DNA of 64,000 nucleotides, from assembly GCA_963828215.1 (NCBI GenBank), contig CAWHFO010000062.1, positions 1-64,000 of the forward strand, given 5' to 3'. Origin of the DNA: CAVTJL01 sp963828215 (lineage in GTDB: Bacteria; Pseudomonadota; Alphaproteobacteria; Geminicoccales; Geminicoccaceae). The translations under genes and the position numbers were made by a program. Every line of letters begins with the position of its first letter. The first letter of the stretch is position 1. Positions 46,562 to 54,843 of this stretch are shown in pieces. The notes under the pieces were generated by a model, which had not been told where the DNA came from, did no database searches, and saw only the letters and a list, made by a program, of their open reading frames with translations.

Positions 46562-47150
46562 TCACGGGAGGCCAAGCTCTTGCGCCGCGTGCCAGACGAA
46601 ACCCGGCTTGTAGCCACGGGCGAGGGCGAGGGCGAGGTCCGCCCGGTTCTTGCAATGCGGCAGAACGGATCTGAGCGGCTGGCCTGCCAGCTTCTCGAAA
46701 AACGCGATCCGTTCCAGCTTGCCGCGCCCCCCGGAACCGCGTTGAGGTCGGGAACCGTGCCTCGCACCCTCGGCCAGCGATAGCCGCACCCCGAGCAGGC
46801 GGTCGCCCCGGCGGGCACGATGCGACGGCACGACGGGCACGCCTTGGCGGGCGCCGCGCCAGCGTCCCGCGGCTCGCGGCCGTCCAGGGACCATGCGGGC
46901 TCGAAATCGGGCAGGCCGTGCCGCACGACGTTGCCGCCATAGTCCAAAACGATCGCCTCGCCAGCGCCCGGCCGTAGCACGCGACCGATCTGTTGCCGAT
47001 GCAGGGTCCGCGAGATCGTCGGGCGCAGAAGTAGGGCAATCGACGCATCGGGAGCGTCGAAACCCTCGCATAAGGGGATATTGACCCGGACATCCCGTGT
47101 TGCGCGCGACGGCCTGGATGGCGGGCTTGAGCACCAACCCCTGCCACTGG
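46562..47150 (-). pseudogene. C-terminal fragment of a phage/ICE-type SF2 (DEAD/DEAH) helicase with zinc ribbon
   Basis: The frames combine to LVLKPAIQAVARNT, DAPDASIALLLRPTISRTLH, RQQIGRVLRPGAGEAIVLDY GGNVVRHGLPD (motif VI QxxGRVLRP), a zinc ribbon CPSCRRIV ... CSGCGYRW, and a C-terminal helical region FFEKLAGQPLRSVLPHCKNR, ending HAAQELGLP with a stop at 46562. This is the C-terminal quarter of the radA/DEAD-box helicases carried by phages and integrative elements. The N-terminal helicase core is missing, so it is a relic, with frame changes near 47040 and 46740. Confidence 0.65.
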
Positions 47151-47556
47151 GCGCATAAGGGAAGTGCAGAGTTTCGATTCGGCCGAGACCTTCGCGCGGG
47201 ACCGAGTTACGGTGCCAGAGTTACGGTGCAGTGCACTAAACCCAGATACCAGCGGCTTTCAGATGACGGAGGGCGGCCAGGGCGGCCAAGCCTAAGTGCA
47301 AATGGCCACGGGCTTCTCCGTCAAGTTGGCCCTTCGTGGCAAGGATGTTGGGGCTGGGCCCAATCGCGTCGTGGCGAGGTGATTCAGTTCTTCCGACTGG
47401 CGCCGTGCCTGGTCGGATGGAGGTGTGCGCGGCGACCCATCACTGGGCCCAGACATCGCAGCGCCCTGGCACGACGTGCTTGAGTGGCATCGACCAACCC
47501 CGCCGAAGTGTTCACGCCATTGGGGTCGCGTCGGTGGCGTGAACTCTGGCTGCGGC
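47151..47556. other. stretch without a supported gene; one dyad
   Basis: No coding sequence recognised. A 10-bp inverted repeat at 47510-47544 is listed separately. Confidence 0.5.
47510..47544 (-). terminator. perfect 10-bp inverted repeat after the cytochrome gene
   Basis: GTTCACGCCA (47510-47519) and TGGCGTGAAC (47535-47544) with a 15-nt spacer, 12 bp downstream of the stop of the minus-strand cytochrome c gene. No T-run, so it may be a processing or stability hairpin or an operator rather than an intrinsic terminator. Confidence 0.4.
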
Positions 47557-48170
47557 TCAGCCCGGGGGGCAGACTGCACCCGTCTCGACCCAGGCCTCAA
47601 TGAGCTCGCCGAAGGCTTTTTGCGATCCGGGTGCCGGGGTGCGGCCGGCGCCCGGATGCCAGCCCCAGCCGACCAGCGAATCCTCGGCCATGTGGTGGAC
47701 GAGCTCGTCCATTGAGCGGCCGCCATTTCGCTCCGGGTCTTTGATCTGCTGGCAGATCTGCGCGAGCGACTTGCCCTGCCAGGCCATCTCGATCGGCGCC
47801 AGCTGCCAGTTCTCATGGCCGGGAATGCCGACGGCATCGTAATTCCGGGTCTGGTGGCAGGCCGGGCAATGCAGGCCGGCGACGCCGATATTGGCCTCGC
47901 CGCGCTGCACCGCCGGTATGTGCAGATGGCTGTCGTCGCCCTGGAGCGGGCGGTTGCCGGCCGGGTGGCAATTGACGCAACGCGGATGCTGTAGAACCTT
48001 GCCGGCCTCCCCGAACAGAGCCAGCGAGCGCTGGTTCTGGTCGCTGATGCCGGCGAAGGCGCTGGGCTCGCGCAGGCCCTGAGCCGGGCCGCCGGCGGCC
48101 TCGGAGTGCCGGCCAGGGCCAGGCCCAGCGGCAGCAGTGCGACGACCGTCGCCCGCAGAGCGGATCGCAT
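47557..48170 (-). CDS. di-heme cytochrome c partner of the IorAB-type dehydrogenase, frameshifted near 48105
   Basis: About 204 residues. Signal peptide MRSALRATVVALLPLGLALA; after an indel near 48105 the frame continues AFAGISDQNQRSLALFGEAG KVLQHPRCVNCHPAGNRPLQ (first CxxCH), LHCPACHQTRNYDAVGIPGH (second CxxCH), DELVHHMAEDSLVGWGWHPG, ending AWVETGAVCPPG. It follows the molybdopterin subunit gene by 22 bp, so it is the likely electron acceptor of that enzyme at the periplasmic side. Proteins of this type are annotated as 'isoquinoline 1-oxidoreductase subunit'. Confidence 0.78.
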
Positions 48171-48192
48171 AGCTGTGGCTCCAGCTGCTGCC

Positions 48193-50382
48193 TCAGGCGG
48201 ACCGGAGATCGTTCTTGCTGAACGGCAGCACCCGGATCCGCTTGCCCGTCGCGGCGAAATAGGCGTTGGCGACCGCCGGTCCCACCGGCGGCACGCCCGG
48301 CTCGCCGACACCCGTCGGCTCCTCGGTCGAGGCCATGATATGGACCTCGACCTTGGGCATCTCGTCGATCGTCAGGACTTGGTAGGTGTCGAAATTGCCC
48401 TGGACGACGCGACCCTTGTCGAGCGTGATCTCGCTCTTCAGGATCGCCCCCAGGCCATAGCCGATGCCGCCCTCGATCTGCGCCCTGACTATGTCCGGGT
48501 TGACGGCGATGCCGCAATCGACGGCACAGACCGCCCGCTCGACCTTGGGGCTGCCGTCGGGGCGCAGCGAGATCTCGACCACCTGCGCGACGTAGGTCTC
48601 GAACGCCTCGTGCACGGCGACGCCGCGAAAGCGCCCGTGCGGCAAGGGGCTGTCCCAGCCCGCCTTCTCGGCCGCGAGCTCGAGCACGCCCAGGTGCCGC
48701 GGCTTGTCCTTGAGCAGTGCCCGGCGGAACGCGACCGGGTCCTTGCCGGCGGCATGCGCCGCCTCATCGATGAAGACCTCGGTCGAATAGGCTGTGTGGG
48801 TCGAGCCGACCGAGCGCCACCACAAGACCGGCACGCCGACCTCGGTGGTGATGAGATCAACATGCAGGTTCGGGATCGCGTAGGGCAGGGTGCTGGCCCC
48901 CTCAACCGAGGTCGGGTCATAGCCCGCCTTCGCCATCATGGGCTCGAACGGCGTACCCTTCATGATCGACTGGCCGACGATCCGATGCTGCCAGGCGACG
49001 AGGTTGCCGTCCGCGTCCAGGCCGGCCTTCAGCGCGTGGTAGTAGAGAGGGCGGTAGCGGCCGCCGCGCATGTCGTCCTCGCGCGTCCAGACCAGCTTGA
49101 CCGGCGCCTTAGCGCCGATCGCCTTCAAGGTGGAGACGACCTCGACGATGATGTCGGCATCGCCGACGGCGCGGCGGCCGAAGAAGCCGCCGGGCGTCAT
49201 GCAGTGCAGCGTCACCGCCGACGGCTCGAGGCCCATTATCTTGGCCGCGACCTGTTGGTAGAGGTCGGGAATCTGGTGGCCGGCCCAGACTTCGAGCCGA
49301 CCGTTCTCGAAGCGGGCGGCAGCGTCGAGCGGCTCCATCGCCGCATGGGCAAGGTAGGGAAACTCGAACTCGGCCTCGATCACCTTGGCGGCAGCGGCCA
49401 GCGCCTTGGCCGCATTGCCGTCATCGCGGATCTGCTTCGCCTCGGCGTTGCGGGCGAGCTTCTTGTAGTGGACCATCAGCTCGTCCGTGCCGCGAGCCTC
49501 GCCGCTGCTCTCGTCCCAGGCCACTTTGAGCGCCTGGCGGCCCTTGAGCGCGGACCACATGTCTTGGGCCACGACGGCGATGCCGCGCGGCGTCTCGACG
49601 ACATCGACCACACCTGGAACCTGCTTCGTCGCCGCGGCGTCGAACGACTTGGCCTTGCCGCCGAAGAGCGGCGGGTGCTCGATCACCGCCGTCAGCATGC
49701 CCGGCAGCTGGACGTCGATCGGGAACTGCTGCCGGCCTGTGGTCTTCGGCACGGAGTCCAGCCGGCGCAGCTTCTCGTTGCCGATATAGACCCAGTCCTT
49801 GGGGTCCTTGAGCTTAACCTGCATCGGCGTGCCCAACCGTGCCGCCGCATCGGCGAGCTCGCCAAAGCTGGCCGAGTGGCCAGAACCATTGCTGAGCACG
49901 CCCTTTTGGATCGTGATCGAATCGGCCAGGACCTGCCACTCCTTTGCCGCCGCCTCGACCAGCATCATTCGCGCCAGGGCGCCGGCCTGGCGGTAGCGCT
50001 GCCACGAGCTCTTGGTGCTAGAGGAGCCGCCGGTGCCCTGCATGACACCGCCCCAGGTGAGGTTGCCGTAGAGCTTGGTGTTGCCGTAGGCGCCGTCGAC
50101 CCGCATCTGCGACCAGTCGGCACCGAGCTCCTCGGCGACCAGCGTCGCTAGGGCGCTGTAGATGCCCTGGCCTCCGTCCATATGGGCCGACAAGACCGTG
50201 ACGCTGTTGTCGGGCGCTATGTGGACATAGGCCTGAAAGGGGTTGATCGGCGCTCCGTCGGCCGCGAAGCCGTGGCCGAAGGGCAGGTGGAAGCCGATGG
50301 TGAGACCGGCACCGGCCGCGGCGGCACCGATCAGGAAGCCGCGGCGGCTGGGCTGCTGCAGACGCTCTTTGATCGCCCTCAT
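48193..50382 (-). CDS. molybdopterin-binding aldehyde/isoquinoline oxidoreductase large subunit (IorB type)
   Basis: 729 residues, intact. Tat signal SRRGFLIGAAAAGAGLTIGF. Xanthine-dehydrogenase-family blocks: FPYLAHAAMEPLDAAARFEN, TPGGFFGRRAVGDADIIVEV, LVWTREDDMRGGRYRPLYYH, GRFRGVAVHEAFETYVAQVV and GVGEPGVPPVGPAVANAYFA with the catalytic Glu. IorB-type enzymes carry Mo-MCD and hydroxylate N-heterocycles or oxidise aldehydes, passing electrons through the small [2Fe-2S] subunit to a membrane-attached cytochrome c. The stop of the small subunit gene is only 3 bp upstream, so they form an operon. Confidence 0.92.
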   Translation of the reverse strand: MRAIKERLQQPSRRGFLIGAAAAGAGLTIGFHLPFGHGFAADGAPINPFQAYVHIAPDNSVTVLSAHMDGGQGIYSALATLVAEELGADWSQMRVDGAYGNTKLYGNLTWGGVMQGTGGSSSTKSSWQRYRQAGALARMMLVEAAAKEWQVLADSITIQKGVLSNGSGHSASFGELADAAARLGTPMQVKLKDPKDWVYIGNEKLRRLDSVPKTTGRQQFPIDVQLPGMLTAVIEHPPLFGGKAKSFDAAATKQVPGVVDVVETPRGIAVVAQDMWSALKGRQALKVAWDESSGEARGTDELMVHYKKLARNAEAKQIRDDGNAAKALAAAAKVIEAEFEFPYLAHAAMEPLDAAARFENGRLEVWAGHQIPDLYQQVAAKIMGLEPSAVTLHCMTPGGFFGRRAVGDADIIVEVVSTLKAIGAKAPVKLVWTREDDMRGGRYRPLYYHALKAGLDADGNLVAWQHRIVGQSIMKGTPFEPMMAKAGYDPTSVEGASTLPYAIPNLHVDLITTEVGVPVLWWRSVGSTHTAYSTEVFIDEAAHAAGKDPVAFRRALLKDKPRHLGVLELAAEKAGWDSPLPHGRFRGVAVHEAFETYVAQVVEISLRPDGSPKVERAVCAVDCGIAVNPDIVRAQIEGGIGYGLGAILKSEITLDKGRVVQGNFDTYQVLTIDEMPKVEVHIMASTEEPTGVGEPGVPPVGPAVANAYFAATGKRIRVLPFSKNDLRSA

Positions 50383-50385
50383 CGC

Positions 50386-50844
50386 TCAGCCCTCCAGGAT
50401 CCGGGCCGCTTCGTGCACGGCGGCACGGATGCGGTGATACGTGGCGCAGCGACAGATGTTGCCGGCGAGCGCGCCGTCAATGTCGCTGTCGCTGGGCGTC
50501 GGGTTTTCGCTTAAGAGCGCCACCGTCGTCATGATCTGACCCGACTGGCAATAACCGCACTGGACCACGTCGAGCTTCTGCCAGGCGGTCTGCACCGCCT
50601 GCGCCGTCTTGTCCGAAAGGCCCTCGATCGTCGTCACTTCGCGGCCCTCGGCCGCCGCCACGGGCGTGGCACAGGCGCGGGCAGCCATGCCGTCGATATG
50701 CACGGTGCAGGCGCCGCAAAGTGCTTGGCCGCAACCGAACTTGGTGCCGGTGAGCTGCAGGTGATCGCGCAGGAGCCAGAGCAGCGGCATCTCGGGATCG
50801 ACATCGGTCTCAACGGACCGACCATTGACCTTGAAATTAACCAT
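50386..50844 (-). CDS. [2Fe-2S] small subunit of the IorAB-type oxidoreductase
   Basis: 152 residues from MVNFKVNGRSVETDVDPEMP. N-terminal plant-type cluster: FGCGQALCGACTVHIDG preceded by LLWLLRDHLQLTGTK. C-terminal cluster: VQCGYCQSGQIMTTVALL and GNICRCATYHRIRAAV. These are the two [2Fe-2S] sites of CoxS/IorA subunits. A further ATG at 50862 would add six residues. First gene of the ior operon; the dispersed 134-bp repeat lies about 53 bp upstream. Confidence 0.92.
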   Translation of the reverse strand: MVNFKVNGRSVETDVDPEMPLLWLLRDHLQLTGTKFGCGQALCGACTVHIDGMAARACATPVAAAEGREVTTIEGLSDKTAQAVQTAWQKLDVVQCGYCQSGQIMTTVALLSENPTPSDSDIDGALAGNICRCATYHRIRAAVHEAARILEG

Positions 50845-50896
50845 TCGTCGCCATTCCGCCATTGCCTCGACGAAGCAGGCCGACGGCCATGTATGC

Positions 50897-51030
50897 TCTC
50901 AGCCGACATTGCCCGGATGGGCGGCTGCCTCCGGGAATCCTGCTCTTCAGCCGCTTCTCGGTCAAGCGGAGCGCATGATTGGAGGCGGATCCCATGTGCG
51001 GGGGACCACCGGACCCCCACTCCGCGGGCC
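50897..51030 (-). repeat. dispersed upstream repeat, copy 2
   Basis: Reverse-complement copy of 36781-36900, 134 bp, with a 14-nt extra segment and scattered substitutions. In the transcription direction of the iorA-like gene it has the same orientation as copy 1 has to the SBP56 gene, and ends about 53 bp before the gene start. Confidence 0.8.
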
Positions 51031-51246
51031 GGTCGGACTGTTCTGGTGCCCCGGTCGATCTCGGCGCATGGTTCTCCTCTCGGCTCTGGCCGCGTCCCAT
51101 GGCCGGCTCCCGTTAGGCCAACGCAAGGGGCGGTCCTCGCAGGCGATCGATCCGGCGCAGGATCGCGGCGAACACGGCACGAGGCACTGCTACCTCAGCC
51201 AGCTGGAACATGTACCGGTCCACAGTCATGAGACACGGCTCTGGGC

Positions 51247-52090
51247 TTAAGCGGCCATGGGCATGGCCGCGCTCTGCTCGGCCCGGAGCCGGGCTGGTGT
51301 CTTGTAGCCGTGTCGCTCGATGATCCAGGTCTGGTTGTAGAGCTGCTTGAAGGCCTGGAGTGCCAGGCGCAGGTCCTCGATGGTGGTGGAGCGCTGCACC
51401 CACAACAGGTTCTCCTTCAAGGTCCGGATGAAGCGTTCGGCGCAGCCGTTACCCTCGGGCTCGCGGACGAAGGCCGGCGGGCTCTCGATGCCGAGGAAGC
51501 GGATCTCGCTCTGGAAGTGGTGGCTGACAGACTGGCTGCCGTGGTCGTCGCGGAGCCTGAGACCGGCGGCGACAGCCTTGGCGAAGGCGCCGTAGCGTGG
51601 CGGGGCGTGGGCGGTCGGCGCTGGCTGCGTGTCCGACGCTGGCCAGCGTGCGGCGTGGACGGCGCCTGGCCTCGCCGGTGATCACCGAGGTGAGGTCTGT
51701 GGCCCACATGAGGTCCACCCGCTCGGTGACGATGGTGCCGTCGTGGGCTTTCGAGCCGTGCGGCCTGCCGGCTCGCTGATGTGCCAGGAGGCGGTGCGCC
51801 CGCATCAGCCGCAGGACCCGGCGCCGGCTGGTGCGGATGCCGGCAAAGCGCAGTCGCGCCCACAGCTTTCGGTAGCCTTCACCGTGGAAGGGGCTGTCCT
51901 CGAGGAGCTGCCTGAGCGCTGCCACCAAGCCTTCGTCCGGCATCGCCCCGGGCGGCCCAGGTCGCCGGTGGACGAGCACTTCGAAGCGATGACGGTGACG
52001 GTAAACGGTTGCGCGCGACACACCCCGGAGGCGTGCGACCCGCTGCAGGCCGTAGACCTTGTCCGTGGAGGGCGAGACCTGCCGGCTCAT
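51247..52090 (-). pseudogene. IS3-family transposase orfB, internally deleted/frameshifted
   Basis: Starts MSRQVSPSTDKVYGLQRVAR with its ATG overlapping the orfA stop (ATGA). HTH_21-like region LEDSPFHGEGYRKLWARLRF, first Asp in MWATDLTSVITGE, then a damaged stretch in other frames, then AKAVAAGLRLRDDHGSQSVS (second Asp) and REPEGNGCAERFIRTLKENL (Glu), ending LYNQTWIIERHGYKTPARLR and stop at 51247. Between the first and second Asp roughly 15-20 residues appear to be missing compared with relatives, so it is probably inactive. Confidence 0.75.
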
Positions 52091-52470
52091 CGCCTCGACC
52101 TCCGATGAGCCAAAGGGCGGCCCGTCTCCAGCCGCTCGATCTTGGCCTCGAGCAGCTCGGCGGTCATCGTCAGCTCGCCAACCTTCGCCTGCAGCCGCCC
52201 GATCCCGGCGTCCCGGGCATCCACCGGCCGGCTCTTCAAGGATGCTCCGCCGCCGGCCAGAAAGCCATCCCGCCAGCCGCTCAGCTCGGCCGCCGACACC
52301 GCCAGCTCGCGTGACAGCAGCTCCAGATCCTCGCCCCTGAGCAGCCGCAACACGGCGTCCTGCTTGCGCCCTGCCGACATCCGCCGCCGCGGCTCGAGCG
52401 TGGGCCCGGCTCCGCCAGCGTGCCGGGCGCGCTCCGCCGCGCCCACGCCCGCCCCAACATCCTCGTCCAT
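52087..52470 (-). CDS. IS3-family orfA (HTH_Tnp/transposase IS911-like leader)
   Basis: 127 residues from the ATG at 52470, preceded by GGAGGTGGGAG. Contains an HTH-like segment AGRKQDAVLRLLRGEDLELL SRELAVSAAELSGWRDGFLA and a C-terminal leucine zipper-like coil IGRLQAKVGELTMTAELLEA KIERLETG, typical of IS3 orfA proteins of the IS2/IS407 type. Its stop TGA overlaps the orfB ATG. Confidence 0.75.
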   Translation of the reverse strand: MDEDVGAGVGAAERARHAGGAGPTLEPRRRMSAGRKQDAVLRLLRGEDLELLSRELAVSAAELSGWRDGFLAGGGASLKSRPVDARDAGIGRLQAKVGELTMTAELLEAKIERLETGRPLAHRRSRR

Positions 52471-52698
52471 CTCCCACCTCCTCGCGGTCGCCTGCCCGCA
52501 AAGCGGTGTCTCAAAGAACTGTAGACCGGGAGAGACCTCATCCAGTCTCACCAAAGGGACCGCCCGCCAATTGTCGCTTCGCCCAGCGCGAGGTCACCCG
52601 AGGTTGACGCCCTAGCACCGACCGCTGTACGCGTAGTGGAAAGCTAGTTTCGGTGAATGGTGCCGCGTGGGAGCGCTGAATCAGCCGAAGGCGTTCAC

Positions 52699-53820
52699 AT
52701 GAAGGTCAAGCAACGGGCGATCCGGGTCTGGGATCTGCCGACCCGCCTGTTTCACTGGCTTCTGGTCGTCCTGGTCGCCGTGGACCTCTTTACCGGCTTC
52801 GTCGCGCCGGAGTGGTGGATGGGCGTGCACCTCTGGGCCGGCTACGCCATCGTGGCGCTGCTGGTGATGCGGCTGGTCTGGGCGATCTTCGGGCCAGAGT
52901 ACAGCCACATCACCAGCTTCGCCTATGGTCCCCGCGATGTCTGGGAGTACGTCCGCGGCCTGCTGCTCCTGCGGCCCAGCCATCACATCGGCCACAACCC
53001 AGCCGGCGCGGTCATGATCTACTTCCTATTCGCCGTGCTGGTCGCCACGACCGCGACGGGGCTGCTCGTGCTCGGCGGCGAGGAGAAGCAAGGACCGTTT
53101 GCTGGGATCGCGACCTATAGCGTCGGCAACGGCGCCAAGGTGGCCCATGAGGCGCTGGTCTTCGTGCTCCTCGTCCTCGTGGCGGGACATGTTGCCGGCG
53201 TGATCGCGCATGGTCTCCTGACCGGCGAGAACCTGATCACGGCGATGATCACGGGTGACAAGAGCCTGCCGCCCGGAACGCCCTTGCCGACGCCGCGGCC
53301 CGCACGGCTGGCTCCGGCCGCCGTGACCGTGGCCGCGATAATCGGGGTCGCCGCCTTGGCCGTGGTTGCCCTCGGTCGCCTACCGCCGACGACAGGCCAT
53401 CCGCTGGTCCAGAATGCGGCTTATGCCAAGGAGTGCGGTGCCTGTCACGACGCCTTTCACCCGAGCCTGCTGCCGGCCGCCTCTTGGGCTGCGCTGATGG
53501 CCGGCCTGAAGGACCATTTCGGCGAGGACGCGAGCCTCGATCCGGCGCGCGCCGAGGAGATCGCGGCCTGGCTGACGACCAACGCCGCCGAGACCTGGGA
53601 CACCGAGATCGGCAACCGCTTCCGCGTGACCGACCCGGCACAGCCGCTGCGCATCACCGCGAATCCCTACTGGCGCCGCAAGCATGCCGGGATCCCCGCG
53701 CCCGTGTTCGAGCGCAAGGCCGTGGGCAGCAAGGTCAATTGCTCGACCTGCCACCGTGACGCGGCGACCGGGCGGTTCGACGATCAAGCCATCCGCATCC
53801 CCAAGGAGGAGCCTCAATGA
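52699..53820 (+). CDS. cytochrome b561 fused to a DHC-like di-heme cytochrome c domain
   Basis: 373 residues. Residues 1-190 are a four-helix b561 domain: IRVWDLPTRLFHWLLVVLVA, WWMGVHLWAGYAIVALLVMR, HHIGHNPAGAVMIYFLFAVL and VAHEALVFVLLVLVAGHVAG with the heme-binding His. After a fifth hydrophobic helix (AAVTVAAIIGVAALAVVALG) comes a periplasmic domain with CGACHDAFHPSLLPAASWAA and CSTCHRDAA, very like the separate DHC protein at 54263. So it is a membrane quinol-to-cytochrome link with its own c-type hemes. It overlaps the SHP start (ATGA). Confidence 0.88.
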   Translation: MKVKQRAIRVWDLPTRLFHWLLVVLVAVDLFTGFVAPEWWMGVHLWAGYAIVALLVMRLVWAIFGPEYSHITSFAYGPRDVWEYVRGLLLLRPSHHIGHNPAGAVMIYFLFAVLVATTATGLLVLGGEEKQGPFAGIATYSVGNGAKVAHEALVFVLLVLVAGHVAGVIAHGLLTGENLITAMITGDKSLPPGTPLPTPRPARLAPAAVTVAAIIGVAALAVVALGRLPPTTGHPLVQNAAYAKECGACHDAFHPSLLPAASWAALMAGLKDHFGEDASLDPARAEEIAAWLTTNAAETWDTEIGNRFRVTDPAQPLRITANPYWRRKHAGIPAPVFERKAVGSKVNCSTCHRDAATGRFDDQAIRIPKEEPQ

Positions 53821-54245
53821 GCCGCCGCGCATTGCTTGCCATCGCATCGGCTGCCGCCGGCCTTGCCGCCGCCGCGGCGGCCGCGCAGCCGGCGGCGCGG
53901 GACCAGATCCTCGCCGACTACCTGGCTCAGGCCAAGCAGGCCGACGCTACCTTCGCCGGCTTCAATGCGGAGCGCGGGGCCGCCCTGTTCCGCACCCGGC
54001 ACCCCGGCGGCAACTCCGCGACCCCGGCCTGCACGAGCTGCCACAGCGACGATCCCCGTAGCCGCGGCCAGAACGCCAAGACCGGCAAGCCGATCGAGCC
54101 GATGGCGGTCTCGGCCAACCCGAAGCGCTACACCAACAAGGCCGACGTCGAGAAGTGGTTCAAGCGCAACTGCAACCAGGTCCTCGGGCGCGAATGCACG
54201 CCGGCCGAGAAAGGCGATTTCATCACCTTCATGATGAGCCAATAG
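53817..54245 (+). CDS. shp: SHP-type (DUF1924) oxygen-binding cytochrome c
   Basis: 142 residues. Signal peptide ALLAIASAAAGLAAAAAAAQ; then FAGFNAERGAALFRTRHPGG, the single heme site ACTSCHSDDPRSRG, PIEPMAVSANPKRYTNKADV, KWFKRNCNQVLGRECTPAEK with the SHP disulfide Cys pair, and FITFMMSQ. This matches the sphaeroides heme protein family, a class I-like cytochrome c whose Asn sixth ligand is displaced by O2. SHP genes sit in operons with DHC and b561 genes, as here. Coupled to the b561 gene by a 4-bp overlap. Confidence 0.9.
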   Translation: MSRRALLAIASAAAGLAAAAAAAQPAARDQILADYLAQAKQADATFAGFNAERGAALFRTRHPGGNSATPACTSCHSDDPRSRGQNAKTGKPIEPMAVSANPKRYTNKADVEKWFKRNCNQVLGRECTPAEKGDFITFMMSQ

Positions 54246-54262
54246 CGAGGAGGAAGAGACCG

Positions 54263-54697
54263 ATGCGTCCGCTCGCCATAGCCACCGCCCTGCTCGCAGT
54301 CGCCGCCACCCTGGCCCCTGCGCTCGCCCAGGAGCTCAAGCGCGTTCCGCCGGTCACTAACGAAGCCGCGAAGAAGGAGTGCGGGGCCTGCCACATGGCC
54401 TACCAGCCGCAGTTCCTGCCGGCCAACTCCTGGCGCCGGATCTTCGCCGACCTCGGCAAACATTTCGGCGAGGACGCGAGCCTGGATGATGCCGTGCGGC
54501 AGGAGATCCTCGGCTATTACGTGGCCAACGCCGCCCCCACGCGGGGCGGCGAGGCGCCGCTGCGCATCACGGAGCAGCGCTGGTGGGTGCGCAACCACAG
54601 CGAGGAGGTGCGAGAAGCCGACTGGGCCAAGGCCAAGTTCAAGGGCAACTGCACGGCCTGCCATGCGCGCGCTGAGCAAGGACTCTATGGAGATTAG
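54263..54697 (+). CDS. dhc: di-heme cytochrome c DHC
   Basis: 144 residues. Signal peptide ATALLAVAATLAPALAQELK; heme motifs ECGACHMAYQPQFLPANSWR and NCTACHARAEQG; between them FADLGKHFGEDASLDDAVRQ and LRITEQRWWVRNHSEEVREA. This is the DHC protein that donates electrons to SHP in the known SHP operons. GAGGAGGAAGAG precedes the ATG, 17 bp after the shp stop. Its sequence closely resembles the C-terminal domain of the b561 fusion upstream, suggesting duplication. Confidence 0.88.
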   Translation: MRPLAIATALLAVAATLAPALAQELKRVPPVTNEAAKKECGACHMAYQPQFLPANSWRRIFADLGKHFGEDASLDDAVRQEILGYYVANAAPTRGGEAPLRITEQRWWVRNHSEEVREADWAKAKFKGNCTACHARAEQGLYGD

Positions 54698-54843
54698 GAC
54701 TGAAAAAGATGCATCGGCCCGTAACGCCAATTCACCTTGGTCAACGGCAAGACGGGCGAGGTTGAGGTCGTGGACATGACCGGGCCGCGTCGGAGCTGAC
54801 CGGCAGCCGGGATGCCGACACGGCGCCGGCCGCCGATAGACGC

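Larger units (their letters stand above)
51215..52529 (-). mobile_element. IS3-family insertion sequence, decayed
   Basis: Imperfect terminal inverted repeats: left 51215-51240 (CCGGTCCACAGTCATGAGAC, then ACGGCT), right 52502-52529, whose complement reads CCGGTCTACAGTTCTTTGAG then ACACCGCT. Between them are orfA and orfB in the standard overlapping IS3 arrangement. About 1.3 kb. No clear target duplication seen. It separates the ior operon from the b561/SHP/DHC operon. Confidence 0.8.

Noticed and set aside
51113..51403. Minus-strand frame reading MTVDRYMFQLAEVAVPRAVF at the edge of the IS3 element
   Set aside because: It starts inside the IS terminal repeat and continues past the element; no matching family is recognised, and it looks like a chance frame or an unidentifiable fragment.
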